This document shows positions 28,600 through 38,589 of a stretch of 64,000 bases of DNA, in pieces. Below the pieces are notes generated by a model. It saw nothing but the letters and a program-made list of their open reading frames with translations. It had not been told where the DNA came from and ran no database searches. This DNA is from Acrocarpospora catenulata (GTDB lineage Bacteria > Actinomycetota > Actinomycetes > Streptosporangiales > Streptosporangiaceae): NCBI RefSeq assembly GCF_018476525.1, contig NZ_JAHCST010000017.1:103566-167565 (forward strand), in the 5' to 3' direction. Position 1 is the first letter of the stretch; every line of letters begins with the position of its first letter. Both the position numbers and the translations under genes were made by a program.

Positions 28600-29616
28600 A
28601 TGGCTGACGATCTTCTTGAGTACTACCGGCACCTGCTCGACAAGCACTGGGTCCTGCGCGATCACGCCACCCTCTGCTGGATCGAGGGCGGCACCAGCGC
28701 CACGGCCGCCCGCAGATACGGCACCGACGTGGTCGGCCCCGACCCGCAGACCCTGCTGGAGGCGGCCGATGAGGGCTACGACGACGGGGTGGTCGTGCTC
28801 GACGACCTGGGCGGCTGGGTGGTGGGCGTGGAGTTCCACGCGCAGGGCATCCGGCCGGAGGTGATGCGGGGCCTGTCGGCGTACGGCTCGGCGTTCGCGG
28901 TGCGGCCCGGCGGCGTGCCCGAGTTCGCCCTCTACCGGGACGGCGTACGGGTCACCCACGTGCGCCGCCAGTCCGGGCGGTGGGGTCACTCCCCGCACGA
29001 GCTGGAGGAGCTGATGAAGGGCCTGCCGTGCGCCGAGGGCTCCCCGGTCGACTCCTGGGGCGAGGCGGCACTGGCGCTCGGCGAGCGGGTGACCGGGGTC
29101 CGGCTGGAGGTGGAGCGGCTGGGCGGGGTGCTCGACCGGTACACCGTGCTCCGCCCGCTGCCGCTGGACCCGGTCCCGCTGGCGCTGCGCGAGCACCCGG
29201 TGGCCAGGGACCCGGAGCTGGCCGCCGTGCTGGCCGACCCGGCCGGGCGCCGTCGGGCCATCGCGGTGCTGGCCGCCCGGCAGGCGGTGACCGACACCGG
29301 GCTGACCGGCGCGGAGGTGAGCACGGCGCTGCGCGTGCTGGCCGGGATGAGCGCGGGAAACCCCGGCGGCGCGAAGCTCGCGAGCGCGGCCCGGCTGGAC
29401 GTGGCCGCGCTGCGCGCCGGCCTGCGCACGCTGCTGCCCGGCCTGGACGGCGACCGCGCCCAGGCGCTCAAGGTGCTGATCGCGGCGCTGGACCCGGACG
29501 AGACCGCCGCCGCCGGCGAGGCCACCCGCCTCGGCTGGCGCCTCGACGCCGGCGACCCGGAGGCAGAGGTGCGCTGGACGATTTTGCGCACCTGCGCACG
29601 CGCGGTCAGGCACTGA
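28600..29616 (+). CDS. Hypothetical protein (possibly DUF6461-like N-terminus)
   Basis: A 338-residue protein. The N-terminal half reads LDKHWVLRDHATLCWIEGGT, VVVLDDLGGWVVGVEFHAQG, and LSAYGSAFAVRPGGVPEFAL, resembling DUF6461-type proteins, though I am not certain. The C-terminal half is helical and Ala/Leu-rich with a repeat-like pattern (RRRAIAVLAARQAV, AALRAGLRTLLPGL). The start at the ATG before ADDLLEYYRHL fits; TTGACC at 28538 may be the -35 box. It interrupts the otherwise conserved ribF-rpsO spacing. Confidence 0.65.
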   Translation: MADDLLEYYRHLLDKHWVLRDHATLCWIEGGTSATAARRYGTDVVGPDPQTLLEAADEGYDDGVVVLDDLGGWVVGVEFHAQGIRPEVMRGLSAYGSAFAVRPGGVPEFALYRDGVRVTHVRRQSGRWGHSPHELEELMKGLPCAEGSPVDSWGEAALALGERVTGVRLEVERLGGVLDRYTVLRPLPLDPVPLALREHPVARDPELAAVLADPAGRRRAIAVLAARQAVTDTGLTGAEVSTALRVLAGMSAGNPGGAKLASAARLDVAALRAGLRTLLPGLDGDRAQALKVLIAALDPDETAAAGEATRLGWRLDAGDPEAEVRWTILRTCARAVRH

Positions 29617-29740
29617 GCTGCGGTGGTAACCTTGACCGTCGGCTGAGTATTCGTCGGCCTCGTCACGGCGACTGTAGGCACGCACGGTCGTTCGCGGGCA
29701 TCGGAAATTTTACGCGTGCCTCCCATGTGAAGGAGAGAGA

Positions 29741-30010
29741 GTGTCGCTCGACACCGCAACCACGAAGGCCATCATCAGCGAGTACGGCACCGCCGAAGGC
29801 GACACCGGCTCCCCTGAGGTGCAGATCGCGCTGCTCAGCCGTCGCATCAGCGACCTGACCGAGCACCTCAAGACGCACAAGCACGACCACCACAGCCGCC
29901 GCGGCCTGCTCCTGCTGGTCGGCCGTCGGCGTCGCCTGCTCAAGTACCTGCAGGCCAAGGACATCACGCGCTACCGCAGCCTGATCGAGCGGCTGGGTCT
30001 GCGCCGATAG
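29741..30010 (+). CDS. rpsO: 30S ribosomal protein S15
   Basis: An 89-residue protein of the standard length. It shows [18 protein letters not shown] sequence (here [20 protein letters not shown]), [35 protein letters not shown] and [13 protein letters not shown]. It binds 16S rRNA early in 30S assembly and often represses its own mRNA. GAAGGAGAGAGA precedes the GTG. It ends at a hairpin and is followed by pnp, as in most bacteria. Confidence 0.98.
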   Translation: MSLDTATTKAIISEYGTAEGDTGSPEVQIALLSRRISDLTEHLKTHKHDHHSRRGLLLLVGRRRRLLKYLQAKDITRYRSLIERLGLRR

Positions 30011-30013
30011 CGT

Positions 30014-30046
30014 GAAACGGAGCGGTGGGTATCGCCGCTCCGTTTC
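30014..30046 (+). terminator. 12-bp hairpin after rpsO
   Basis: GAAACGGAGCGG at 30014-30025 pairs perfectly with CCGCTCCGTTTC at 30035-30046. It follows the rpsO stop by three bases and has no long T-run, so it may be a terminator or the processing and stability hairpin known at rpsO-pnp junctions. Confidence 0.65.
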
Positions 30047-30329
30047 GTACGTGGATCGCAACGTACCTAGAGTCGTACTGATACGACTACAACTGAACAG
30101 CCGAAAGGGAGAGCGGGCCGTGTCGGCCCGCTCGACCCCGAGAACCAGTGCCCCGCGTCCGCACAGCAAGCACACCCGCGCGATCCCGCGGCGTGAGAGG
30201 GCCGGTCCTCGGTAGTGGCCCCCGGTCATGGTGAACCGGGCGCTTCGATCGAAGACCGGCGCTGCACCAACGGGGAGCGGCGGAGAACACACGGACGTGG
30301 GGTGACCGACCCGAGCAAGGAGGTCCCCC
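30047..30329 (+). promoter_or_regulatory. Long structured pnp leader
   Basis: This 283-base gene-free stretch contains AGTCGTA at 30071-30077 mirrored by TACGACT at 30082-30088, a 9-bp hairpin GAGCGGGCC/GGCCCGCTC in 30112-30134, and the palindrome CTTCGATCGAAG near 30246-30257. A short in-frame peptide (GTG at 30120, 32 codons) has a purine-rich site upstream but no recognisable sequence. Pnp leaders in other bacteria are folded, cut by RNase III and used for autoregulation; whether that applies here is inference. Confidence 0.4.
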
Positions 30330-32654
30330 GTGGAGGGTGTCCACAGCACGGAAGCCGTCATCGACAACGGCTCATTCGGCACGCGTACCATCCGGTTCGA
30401 GACCGGCCGGCTGGCGCGCCAGGCGGCGGGTTCCGCCGTCGTCTACCTGGACGACGAGACCATGGTCCTGTCCGCCACCACCGCGTCCAAGAATCCCAAG
30501 GACAGCCTCGACTTCTTCCCGCTGACGGTGGACGTCGAGGAGCGCATGTACGCGGCGGGCCGCATTCCCGGCTCGTTCTTCCGCCGGGAGGGCCGGCCGT
30601 CCGAGGACGCGATCCTCACCTGCCGGCTGATCGACCGGCCGCTCCGCCCGTCCTTCGTGAAGGGCCTGCGCAACGAGATCCAGGTCGTGGCGACGATCAT
30701 GTCGCTGCACCCCGACCACCTCTACGACGTGGTCGCCATCAACGCCGCCAGCCTCTCCACCCAGCTGGCCGGGCTGCCGTTCTCCGGCCCCATCGGCGGC
30801 GTGCGGGTGGCCCTGATCAGCGGCCAGTGGGTGGCCTTCCCGACCCACACCGAGCTGGAGGGCGCCACCTTCGACATGGTGGTGGCCGGCCGGGTGCTGT
30901 CCGACGGGGACGTCGCGATCATGATGGTCGAGGCGGAGTCCACCAAGGACACGCTGAAGCTGGTGGCCGAGGGCGCGCTCGCGCCCACCGAGGAGAGCGT
31001 CGCCCAGGGTCTTGAGGCGGCCAAGCCGTTCATCAAGGTGCTCTGCGAGGCGCAGGCCAAGCTGGCCGAGGTGGCCGGCAAGGAGACCGCCGAGTACCCG
31101 ATCTTCCTGGACTACCAGGAGGACGCGCTGCAGGCCGTGGAGGGCGCGGTCCGCAGCGAGCTGGCCGCCGCGCTCACCATCGCCGCCAAGCAGGACCGCG
31201 AGACCGAGATCGAGCGGGTCAAGGCGCTGGCCGCGGAGAAGCTGCTGGCCGACTTCGAGGGCCGGGAGAAGGAGATCTCCGCCGCCTTCCGCAGCCTCAC
31301 CAAGAAGCTCATGCGGGAGCGGGTCATCAGCGAGGGCATCCGCATCGACGGGCGCGGCCCCAAGGACATCCGGCAGCTCAACGCCGAGGTCCACGTGGTG
31401 CCCCGGGTGCACGGCTCGGCCCTGTTCGAGCGCGGGGAGACCCAGATCCTGGGCATCACCACGCTGAACATGCTCCGGATGGAGCAGATGATCGACACGC
31501 TCAACCCCGAGCGCACCAAGCGCTACATGCACAACTACAACTTCCCGCCGTACTCCACCGGTGAGACCGGCCGGGTGGGCTCGCCCAAGCGGCGCGAGAT
31601 CGGCCACGGCGCGCTGGCCGAGCGGGCACTCATCCCCGTGCTGCCCACCCGCGAGGAGTTCCCGTACGCGATCCGCCAGGTCTCCGAGGCGCTCGGCTCC
31701 AACGGCTCCACCTCGATGGGGTCGGTCTGCGCCTCCACGATGGCGCTGCTGGACGCCGGCGTGCCGCTCAAGGAGATGGTCGCGGGCATCGCGATGGGCC
31801 TGATCGGCGAGGGTGACCAGTTCATCACGCTCACCGACATCCTGGGCGCCGAGGACGCCATGGGCGACATGGACTTCAAGGTCGCCGGCACCAAGGACGT
31901 GATCACCGCCCTCCAGCTGGACACCAAGCTGGACGGCATCCCGGCCACCGTGCTGGCCGCCGCGCTCAAGCAGGCCCGCGGCGCCCGGCTGGCCATCCTG
32001 GAGGTCATGCAGGAGGCCATCGACTCCCCGGCCGAGATGAACCCGACCGCGCCGCGGATCATCACCATCAAGGTCCCGGTGGACAAGATCGGCGAGGTCA
32101 TCGGCCCCAAGGGCAAGATGATCAACCAGATCCAGGACGACACCGGCGCCGAGATCACCATCGAGGACGACGGCACCATCTACATCGGCGCCACCGACGG
32201 CCCGTCCGCCGAGGCGGCGCGCAGCGCCATCAACGCGATCGCCAACCCGCACATGCCGGAGGTGGGCGAGCGTTACCTGGGCACGGTCGTGAAGATCGCG
32301 GCGTTCGGCGCGTTCGTCTCGCTGATGCCCGGTAAGGACGGTCTGCTGCACGTCTCCCAGATCCGCAAGCTGCACGGCGGCAAGCGCATCGAGAACGTCG
32401 AGGACGTGATGGGCGTCGGCGAGAAGATCCAGGTGGAGATCGCCGAGATCGACGCGCGCGGCAAGCTCTCCCTGGTCCCCGTCGAGGTGGTGGAGAAGGA
32501 GGCGGCCGAGAAGGCGGCCCGCGCCGAGGCCGGCGAGCCCGAGCCCGCCGAGGCCCCCGCACGCGAGCCGCGTGAGCCGCGTGAGGGGCGCGAGTCCGGT
32601 GATGGCCGGCCGCGCCGTCGCACCAGAGGCGGACGGGACGAGCGCAACTCGTGA
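30330..32654 (+). CDS. pnp: Polyribonucleotide nucleotidyltransferase (PNPase)
   Basis: A 774-residue exoribonuclease that degrades RNA phosphorolytically from the 3' end and, in actinomycetes, can also add tails. Two RNase PH domains: first with [17 protein letters not shown] and [20 protein letters not shown], second with [42 protein letters not shown] and [20 protein letters not shown]. Then a KH domain ([20 protein letters not shown]) and an S1 domain ([19 protein letters not shown]). The C-terminus is a short Ala/Glu/Arg-rich tail. GTG at 30330 follows AAGGAGG. Its stop overlaps the next gene's start. Confidence 0.98.
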   Translation: MEGVHSTEAVIDNGSFGTRTIRFETGRLARQAAGSAVVYLDDETMVLSATTASKNPKDSLDFFPLTVDVEERMYAAGRIPGSFFRREGRPSEDAILTCRLIDRPLRPSFVKGLRNEIQVVATIMSLHPDHLYDVVAINAASLSTQLAGLPFSGPIGGVRVALISGQWVAFPTHTELEGATFDMVVAGRVLSDGDVAIMMVEAESTKDTLKLVAEGALAPTEESVAQGLEAAKPFIKVLCEAQAKLAEVAGKETAEYPIFLDYQEDALQAVEGAVRSELAAALTIAAKQDRETEIERVKALAAEKLLADFEGREKEISAAFRSLTKKLMRERVISEGIRIDGRGPKDIRQLNAEVHVVPRVHGSALFERGETQILGITTLNMLRMEQMIDTLNPERTKRYMHNYNFPPYSTGETGRVGSPKRREIGHGALAERALIPVLPTREEFPYAIRQVSEALGSNGSTSMGSVCASTMALLDAGVPLKEMVAGIAMGLIGEGDQFITLTDILGAEDAMGDMDFKVAGTKDVITALQLDTKLDGIPATVLAAALKQARGARLAILEVMQEAIDSPAEMNPTAPRIITIKVPVDKIGEVIGPKGKMINQIQDDTGAEITIEDDGTIYIGATDGPSAEAARSAINAIANPHMPEVGERYLGTVVKIAAFGAFVSLMPGKDGLLHVSQIRKLHGGKRIENVEDVMGVGEKIQVEIAEIDARGKLSLVPVEVVEKEAAEKAARAEAGEPEPAEAPAREPREPREGRESGDGRPRRRTRGGRDERNS

Positions 32655-33973
32655 GCGTCTTGACGGCCACCAGCACGCTGTTCTCCGGGAAGGACGGTGC
32701 CGGTGTGGTTCGCCGCACCGTCCTGCCCGGGGGGCTCCGGGTGGTGACGGAGACCATGCCGACCGTGCGCAGCGTGGCGGTCGGCGCCTGGGTGGGCATC
32801 GGGTCCCGGGACGAGGCCCCCGAGCACACGGGGGCCACCCACTTCCTGGAGCACCTGCTCTTCAAGGGCACCCCCACCCGGGACTCGATGGAGATCTCCG
32901 CCTCCATCGAGGGCATCGGCGGCGAGATCAACGCCTTCACCGCCAAGGAGTACACCTGCTACTACGCGCGGGTGCTCGACGAGGACCTGCCGCTGGCCAT
33001 CGACGTGCTGGCCGACGTGGTGACCTCCTCGCTGATCAGTGACGCGGACGTGGAGTCGGAGCGTGGCGTGATCCTGGAGGAGATCGCCATGCACGACGAC
33101 GACCCCTCCGACGTGGTGCACGAGGCGTTCGCCGGGGAACTCTACGGCGACACCCCCATCGGGCGGCCCATCCTGGGCAACGAGGACTCCATCAACGCGC
33201 TCTCCCGGGGGCGCATCCACGAGTACTACCAGCGGTTCTACCTGCCCTCGCACACGGTCATCTCGGTGGCGGGGAACGTGGAGCACGAGCGGGTGGTGGA
33301 GCTGGTGGCCCTGGCCTATCAGCGGGCCGGGGCGTTCGGCGGGTCCGCGGAGCCGATTCCGCCCCGGCTGGGCGGGCCCGGCGTGGCCGAGCGGTCCGGG
33401 GTGCGGGTGGTGGACCGGCCGACCGAGCAGGCCAACCTGGTGCTGGGCACCACCGGCGTGAGCCGTACCGACGACCGGCGGTTCGCGCTCGGGGTGCTGA
33501 ACGCGGCACTCGGCGGCGGGATGTCGTCGCGGTTGTTCCAGGAGATCCGGGAGAAGCGCGGGCTGGCGTACTCCGCCTACAGCTTCACCTCGCAGTACGC
33601 GGACACCGGGCAGTTCGGGATCTATGTCGGCTGCCTGCCGTCCAAGATAGACGACGTGCTCAAGATCTGCCGGGACGAGGTCGCCCGGGTGGTCGCCGAA
33701 GGGCTCACCGAGGAGGAGATCGCCCGGGGCAAGGGTCAGATGCGCGGTGGTCTGGTGCTCGGCCTGGAGGACACCGGTTCGCGGATGTCACGCATCGGCA
33801 AGAGCGAGCTCGTCTACGACCGCCTGATGTCGGTGGACGAGGTGCTCTCCCGAATCGAGCAGGTGACCTCGGACGACATCAACCAGGTAGCCCAAGCGGT
33901 CCTCAGCCGCCCGATGACCCTGGCCGTGATCGGACCATATGGCGACAAGGACTTCACGTCCGCCATCGCGTGA
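32651..33973 (+). CDS. M16-family zinc peptidase
   Basis: A 440-residue processing-peptidase-like protein. The inverted zinc motif HxxEH is present (HFLEH at 64-68 in [15 protein letters not shown]), with the third ligand Glu about 75 residues later in [10 protein letters not shown] second pseudo-symmetrical half follows ([20 protein letters not shown] and [15 protein letters not shown]). GTG at 32651 overlaps the pnp stop, a coupling common in actinomycetes; the substrate is unknown. It ends at a terminator with a long T-run. Confidence 0.94.
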   Translation: MSVLTATSTLFSGKDGAGVVRRTVLPGGLRVVTETMPTVRSVAVGAWVGIGSRDEAPEHTGATHFLEHLLFKGTPTRDSMEISASIEGIGGEINAFTAKEYTCYYARVLDEDLPLAIDVLADVVTSSLISDADVESERGVILEEIAMHDDDPSDVVHEAFAGELYGDTPIGRPILGNEDSINALSRGRIHEYYQRFYLPSHTVISVAGNVEHERVVELVALAYQRAGAFGGSAEPIPPRLGGPGVAERSGVRVVDRPTEQANLVLGTTGVSRTDDRRFALGVLNAALGGGMSSRLFQEIREKRGLAYSAYSFTSQYADTGQFGIYVGCLPSKIDDVLKICRDEVARVVAEGLTEEEIARGKGQMRGGLVLGLEDTGSRMSRIGKSELVYDRLMSVDEVLSRIEQVTSDDINQVAQAVLSRPMTLAVIGPYGDKDFTSAIA

Positions 33974-33988
33974 TCCCATAGTTTGTGG

Positions 33989-34018
33989 AAGGGCCCGCTC
34001 GCGCGGGCCTTTCTTTTT
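33989..34018 (+). terminator. Intrinsic terminator after the M16 peptidase
   Basis: AAGGGCCCGC pairs with GCGGGCCTTT (one G-U pair) around TCGC, followed by TTTCTTTTTT. A strong rho-independent terminator closing the operon. Confidence 0.9.
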
Positions 34019-34094
34019 TCCTTTACGGCTTCGCCCACCACCCCTGCGGCGCTCCTCACCGTTGAGGGTGATCGCCGTTACGGCCGACCGATAG

Positions 34095-34841
<747 letters not shown>

Positions 34842-34852
34842 GAGAGCGATCC

Positions 34853-35740
34853 CTAGGAGAGCGCCAGGCCGAGGGCCAGCAGGAGGCCGAAGACCAGCTG
34901 CAGGCGGCCGGTCTGCTGGAGGGTGGCGATCAGGGCGGGGCCGACGGCCCCGCCGCGCACGGCCTTCACGGGCGGGATCGCCAGGGGAAGGGCCAGCAGC
35001 CCGATCAACACCCAGGGATCCGTGGGCGCCAGGCCGAGCAGCAGCGTGAAGGGCAGCAGCAGGCAGAGCGTGTAGAGGGTCCGGGTACGGGTGTCGCCCA
35101 GCACGACCGCCAGCGTGCGCTTCCCGGACGGGGTGTCGGTGACGATGTCGCGGAGGTTGTTGACCACCAGGAGGGCGCAGGCCAGCAGGCCCACCGGCAC
35201 CGCGGCGACGACCGCCTGCCAGGGCAGCCCTTCCAGTTGCACGTAGGCGGTCCCGGCCACGGCCACCAGGCCGAAGAACACGAAGACCGAGATCTCGCCC
35301 AGCGCGCGGTAGCCGTACGGCCGGGAGCCGCCGGTGTAGAACCAGGCGGCCAGCAGACAGAGCGCCCCGACCCCGAACAGCCACCAGGCCTGGATGGACA
35401 CCACCAGCACCAGCCCGGCCACGGCGGCCACCAGGAGGCAGCCGAGGGCGGCGGCGAGCACCTGGGGGGCGGGGGCGGCTCCGGAGCCGACCAGCCGCAT
35501 GGGCCCGACCCGGTCGCTGTCGGTGCCCTTCACCCCGTCGCTGTAGTCGTTGGCATAGTTCACGCCGACCTGGAGCGCCAGCGACACGAGCAAGGCCAGC
35601 AGCGCCCGCCACCAGACCCCGCCGCCGGCCCCGGCGGCCACCCCGGTGCCCACCGCGACCGGCACCACAGCCGCCGGGAGCGTACGCGGACGGGCGCCCG
35701 CAAACCACTGCGCAGGTGTCGCCACGACTTCAACCCTCAT
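34853..35740 (-). CDS. menA: 1,4-dihydroxy-2-naphthoate polyprenyltransferase
   Basis: A 295-residue UbiA-family membrane enzyme that attaches the polyprenyl chain in menaquinone synthesis. The first Asp-rich motif is NDYSDGVKGTDSDRVGP at ~64-80 and the second part contains NNLRDIVTDTPSGKRTLAVV. About eight to nine membrane helices are visible. AQWFAGARPRTLPAAVVPV at the N-terminus is typical of MenA. It converges on dapB 11 bases away. Confidence 0.93.
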   Translation of the reverse strand: MRVEVVATPAQWFAGARPRTLPAAVVPVAVGTGVAAGAGGGVWWRALLALLVSLALQVGVNYANDYSDGVKGTDSDRVGPMRLVGSGAAPAPQVLAAALGCLLVAAVAGLVLVVSIQAWWLFGVGALCLLAAWFYTGGSRPYGYRALGEISVFVFFGLVAVAGTAYVQLEGLPWQAVVAAVPVGLLACALLVVNNLRDIVTDTPSGKRTLAVVLGDTRTRTLYTLCLLLPFTLLLGLAPTDPWVLIGLLALPLAIPPVKAVRGGAVGPALIATLQQTGRLQLVFGLLLALGLALS

Positions 35741-35809
35741 TCACAAGACAATCGGCCGCTCGACCCTAGCCCACCCCGGCGAGGCCTCCGATGGCCGGGG
35801 TTCCGGCCG

Positions 35810-36415
35810 TCAGCTGATGTCGGTGGTGAGACGGATCATCCGGATCGGGCGGCCCATGTCGAGCACCCGCTCGGCCATGTCCTCGCCCCACCCGGCCGAC
35901 TCCAGGAAGCCGAGCATCGGGTAGTTCTCGGCGAACACCCAGGTCACGATGGTGCTGTAGCCGTCCTCGCGGAGGTGGTCCACGGTCGCGTTGAGCAGGC
36001 GGCTGCCGTGCCCGCGGCGGATGTGGTTGGGGTCCACCAGCAGGGTGAGCAGCTCGGCGGTGGTGCCGGGGTACAGGTCGGGGTCCTCGGCGGGGCCGTG
36101 CGAGGCCAGGCCGACCACCCGGTCGGAGGCGCGCTCGTGGGAGGGCGGGGCCAGGATGCCGCCGGGGCCGAGCGCGCTCCAGTGGTCGGTGTCCATGACC
36201 ACCCGTTCGACCGCGACCAGCACCCGGTGCCGGGGGCTGGGCGGGGAGAGGATGGCCTCGTCCCACTGGCGGCGCCACATCTTCTCGGCGGCCGGACCGG
36301 TCATCTGCTCCAGCGGGCCCGGGGGAATGAACTCCCGGTAGCACTGCTTCCAGGCCCGAATCTGGGTGCTCGTCACCGCGTCGACGTCTTCGAGACGGGC
36401 TTGTCTAACACCCAT
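35810..36415 (-). CDS. GNAT-family N-acetyltransferase
   Basis: A 201-residue protein with VRQARLEDVDAVTSTQIRAW at the start and a central LLTLLVDPNHIRRGHGSRLL acetyl-CoA-binding segment, followed by NATVDHLREDGYSTIVTWVF, then AENYPMLGFLESAGW, the usual end of the fold. ATG at 36415 is chosen because GGGAG lies 8 bases upstream; the frame is open 30 bases further. The acceptor is unknown. It follows the CGNR gene on the same strand by 38 bases. Confidence 0.85.
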   Translation of the reverse strand: MGVRQARLEDVDAVTSTQIRAWKQCYREFIPPGPLEQMTGPAAEKMWRRQWDEAILSPPSPRHRVLVAVERVVMDTDHWSALGPGGILAPPSHERASDRVVGLASHGPAEDPDLYPGTTAELLTLLVDPNHIRRGHGSRLLNATVDHLREDGYSTIVTWVFAENYPMLGFLESAGWGEDMAERVLDMGRPIRMIRLTTDIS

Positions 36416-36453
36416 GGGGCCGGCTCCCTTCTGTGCCTGTAACACCGTACTGG

Positions 36454-37002
36454 TCAGGCGGAGGTCGCCGAACCTTCCGCCTGACGTCGTGCCCTATATG
36501 TCCGGGTTTTCGTTCGATTTCCGCAGACCCGCATCGAGCACCACGCGCGAGAGCGGTTCTTGGAGGAGTCGATGAAGGCCCACTGGCAACCGCTCTCGAC
36601 GCACACCTTAAGGCGTGGCCAGGTTCCATCGGCGTGACTGGCCGCGATGAGTGCCGCGATCCGGGCCAGCCCGCCGGTCACCCCCGGCGCGATCGGCTCC
36701 AGCCCCGGCACTCCCGGGGTCAACGTCACCCGCAACGGTAGCGCAGTCAGGGCCCGCTCCAGTTCCTCGGGAGCCCGCTGCCCGGGGTTGTGGTGGAGCA
36801 CGAGCCGCAGGCCCTCCCTGAGCCGCACGGCGAGCTCCAGGTCGTGGTCCAGAGCCCGGTCGGCGGGCCCGACGAGGCCGCGCTCGCGCAGCCAGAGGGT
36901 CAGCTCGGCGGGGGAGGCCAGCTCGTCGGCGGCTCCCTCCACGTCGTAGGTGTTGACGAAGTCGCGGAGCAACTCAGCCGGAGCGGACATACGCACGATC
37001 AC
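36454..37002 (-). CDS. CGNR zinc-finger / ABATE-domain protein
   Basis: A 182-residue putative regulator. The N-terminal ABATE-like domain has LLRDFVNTYDVEGAADELAS and LTLWLRERGLV. The C-terminal CGNR zinc finger has CVESGCQWAFIDSSKNRSRA followed by WCSMRVCGNRTKTRTYRAR, with the four expected cysteines and the eponymous CGNR. This family is thought to bind DNA or nucleotides in stress responses; targets are unknown. GTG at 37002 has GAGG five bases upstream. It may share a transcript with the GNAT gene. Confidence 0.92.
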   Translation of the reverse strand: MIVRMSAPAELLRDFVNTYDVEGAADELASPAELTLWLRERGLVGPADRALDHDLELAVRLREGLRLVLHHNPGQRAPEELERALTALPLRVTLTPGVPGLEPIAPGVTGGLARIAALIAASHADGTWPRLKVCVESGCQWAFIDSSKNRSRAWCSMRVCGNRTKTRTYRARRQAEGSATSA

Positions 37003-37082
37003 CTCGACCTCACTCTAGTCCTACGGAATATTCGACACCCTCATAACGCTTTAGCCGGTGTCGAACTTCCGAAGGAGTCATC

Positions 37083-37196
37083 ATGCACGTCAGTTACCTG
37101 GCCTATCTGGCCTTCCAGGAGAAGAACCGCCGCGAGCGGACGCGCGGCGACCGGCGCCCGCGCCGCCGCGTGACGCGGTCCTCAGCCGAACGCTGA
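37083..37196 (+). CDS. Small basic ORF (37 residues)
   Basis: An open frame of 37 codons starting MHVSYLAYLAFQEKNRRER and continuing with an Arg-rich tail. AAGGAG lies five bases before the ATG, which is an unusually good ribosome site for a random frame. The stop codon lies in a 7-bp dyad (37180-37198) that also contains the stop of the converging MocR-type gene. No family is recognised; it could encode a small nucleic-acid-binding or membrane-associated peptide. Confidence 0.5.
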   Translation: MHVSYLAYLAFQEKNRRERTRGDRRPRRRVTRSSAER

Positions 37197-37198
37197 GG
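37180..37198. terminator. Shared hairpin over two convergent stop codons
   Basis: CCTCAGC at 37180-37186 pairs with GCTGAGG at 37192-37198 around CGAAC. The stop of the small ORF (37194-37196) and the stop of the MocR-type gene (37182-37184, opposite strand) both lie within the arms. Probably a bidirectional terminator. Confidence 0.5.
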
Positions 37199-38567
37199 CC
37201 AGCCGCAGCACGCCCTCGGTCAGCTCCGCCGTGCCGGTCACGGCCGTGTGGGTGAGCCGCAGGTACGGCCCCGGGGGCTCGGTGGGGAAGTAGGGCCTGC
37301 CGGGGGTGACCAGCACCCCGCTCCGCTGGGCCCGCTCGACCAGCGCCGTCTCGTCGGTCTCCGGGGGCAGCCGCACCCACAGGTGGAGCCCGCCCGCGGG
37401 CACCAGGTCCACGGTCGCCGACGGGATGTGCTGGGCCAGCCCGGTCAGCAGGATCTGCCGCCGCTCCTCGAGCATCCGGTGCACGGCGGCCAGGTGGCGC
37501 CGCCAGGCGGGGGCGGTGACGAACTCGACCGCCGTCTCCTGCAGCGGCCGGGCCAGGAAGAAGGACTCCACCAGCTGGCTGGTCCGCAGGCGGTGCGCGA
37601 CCGGCCCCCGGGCGCTCAGCGCGGCCACCCGAAGGCTGGGGGCGGAGATCTTGCTCAGCGAGAGCACGTGCACCACGGTGCCGTGCTCGTCCAGCGCGAC
37701 CAGCGGGGGCGCCGGCGGCACGGGCGACAGGTAATGGGCGTAGTCGTCCTCGATGATGAACGCCCCGGCCGCCCGCGCCACCGCCAGCACCTGTTGTCTG
37801 CGCTCCCTGGGCTGCGTCGCGCCGGTCGGGTTGGCCAGGGTGGGCTGGCAGTAGAAGACCCGTGCGCCGGTGCGCGCGAACGCCTCCGCCAGCAGTTCCG
37901 GCCGGACCCCGTCGGCGTCCACGGGCACCGCCGCGACCCGCAGTCCGGCCGCCCTGGCCGAGGCCAGCGCCCCCTGGTAGGTGGGCGTCTCCACCAGGAC
38001 CGGCTCCCCGGGCGCGGCCAGCGAGCGGAACGCGTGCGTGATCGCGGCCTGGCCGCCGCTGACCACCAGCACGTCGTGCTGGGTCACCCCGACCTCGTCC
38101 GCGAACCAGCGGCGCAGCTCAGGGATGCCGCTGAGCGGGGGCAGCCCCCAGGCGTCCGGACGGCGCATCGCCCGGATGGCGGCGGCCGACAGCTCGCGGT
38201 CCGGCCGCAGCGCGGGGTTGAGGTAGCCGCCGGTCAGCGGGATCACGCCCTCGGCCGGCTGGGACAGCAGACTGGCCACCGCCGAATCGTCGACCACCCG
38301 GTCGCCCAGGGCAACCGTCTGCCACGAGGAGTCCACCTGGTCGCCGGACGGCCGCCGGACGGCGGTCACGAAAGCGCCGGCGCCCGGCCGGGTGATCACC
38401 CGGCCCTCGGCGGTGAGCCGCGCGATCGCCCGGGACACGGTGACCGGGCTGACTCCGAGCTCCCTGACCAGCTCCCGGCTGGAGCGCAGCTTGCCGCCGG
38501 GGCCGAGCCGGGCGGCCTCCCGGCGGAGGATGTCCGCCACTTTGGCGATACTGCTATCCTCATTCAT
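37182..38567 (-). CDS. MocR/PdxR-type GntR regulator with aminotransferase domain
   Basis: A 461-residue regulator. The GntR winged helix covers residues ~5-75 (IAKVADILRREAARLG, SSRELVRELGVSPVTVSRAI, GAGAFV). A fold-type I aminotransferase-like domain follows (GGYLNPALRPDRELSAAAIR, VSGGQAAITHAFRSL, CQPTLANPTG, IIEDDYAHY, and HVLSLSKISAPSLRVAALSA with the PLP lysine). MocR proteins use PLP or an amine as effector and regulate vitamin B6, GABA or transport genes. The start at 38567 interlocks with the divergent EamA start, and the region carries two 12-bp palindromes, likely the operator. Confidence 0.93.
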   Translation of the reverse strand: MNEDSSIAKVADILRREAARLGPGGKLRSSRELVRELGVSPVTVSRAIARLTAEGRVITRPGAGAFVTAVRRPSGDQVDSSWQTVALGDRVVDDSAVASLLSQPAEGVIPLTGGYLNPALRPDRELSAAAIRAMRRPDAWGLPPLSGIPELRRWFADEVGVTQHDVLVVSGGQAAITHAFRSLAAPGEPVLVETPTYQGALASARAAGLRVAAVPVDADGVRPELLAEAFARTGARVFYCQPTLANPTGATQPRERRQQVLAVARAAGAFIIEDDYAHYLSPVPPAPPLVALDEHGTVVHVLSLSKISAPSLRVAALSARGPVAHRLRTSQLVESFFLARPLQETAVEFVTAPAWRRHLAAVHRMLEERRQILLTGLAQHIPSATVDLVPAGGLHLWVRLPPETDETALVERAQRSGVLVTPGRPYFPTEPPGPYLRLTHTAVTGTAELTEGVLRLASAFG

Positions 38568-38589
38568 GAAGCTACATGATAGCGCTATC
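38547..38589. promoter_or_regulatory. Paired palindromic operators around interlocked divergent starts
   Basis: GATACTGCTATC at 38547-38558 and the perfect palindrome GATAGCGCTATC at 38578-38589 are centred 31 bp apart (three helical turns). Between them lie the start codons of the EamA gene (38566, plus) and the MocR gene (38567, minus), inside TCATGA. TATCCT at 38555-38560 (plus) and TATCAT (minus, 8 bases before the ATG) look like -10 boxes, each overlapping one palindrome, so both messages would be leaderless and jointly repressed. Confidence 0.6.

Noticed and set aside
27415..29685. A 756-codon minus-strand open frame opposite ribF and the DUF gene
   Set aside because: No domains and atypical composition; ribF on the plus strand is certain.
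30120..30215. A leader-peptide gene before pnp
   Set aside because: A purine-rich site is present but the sequence is just Arg/Ser/Pro-rich and overlaps a strong hairpin; kept only as a remark in the leader entry.
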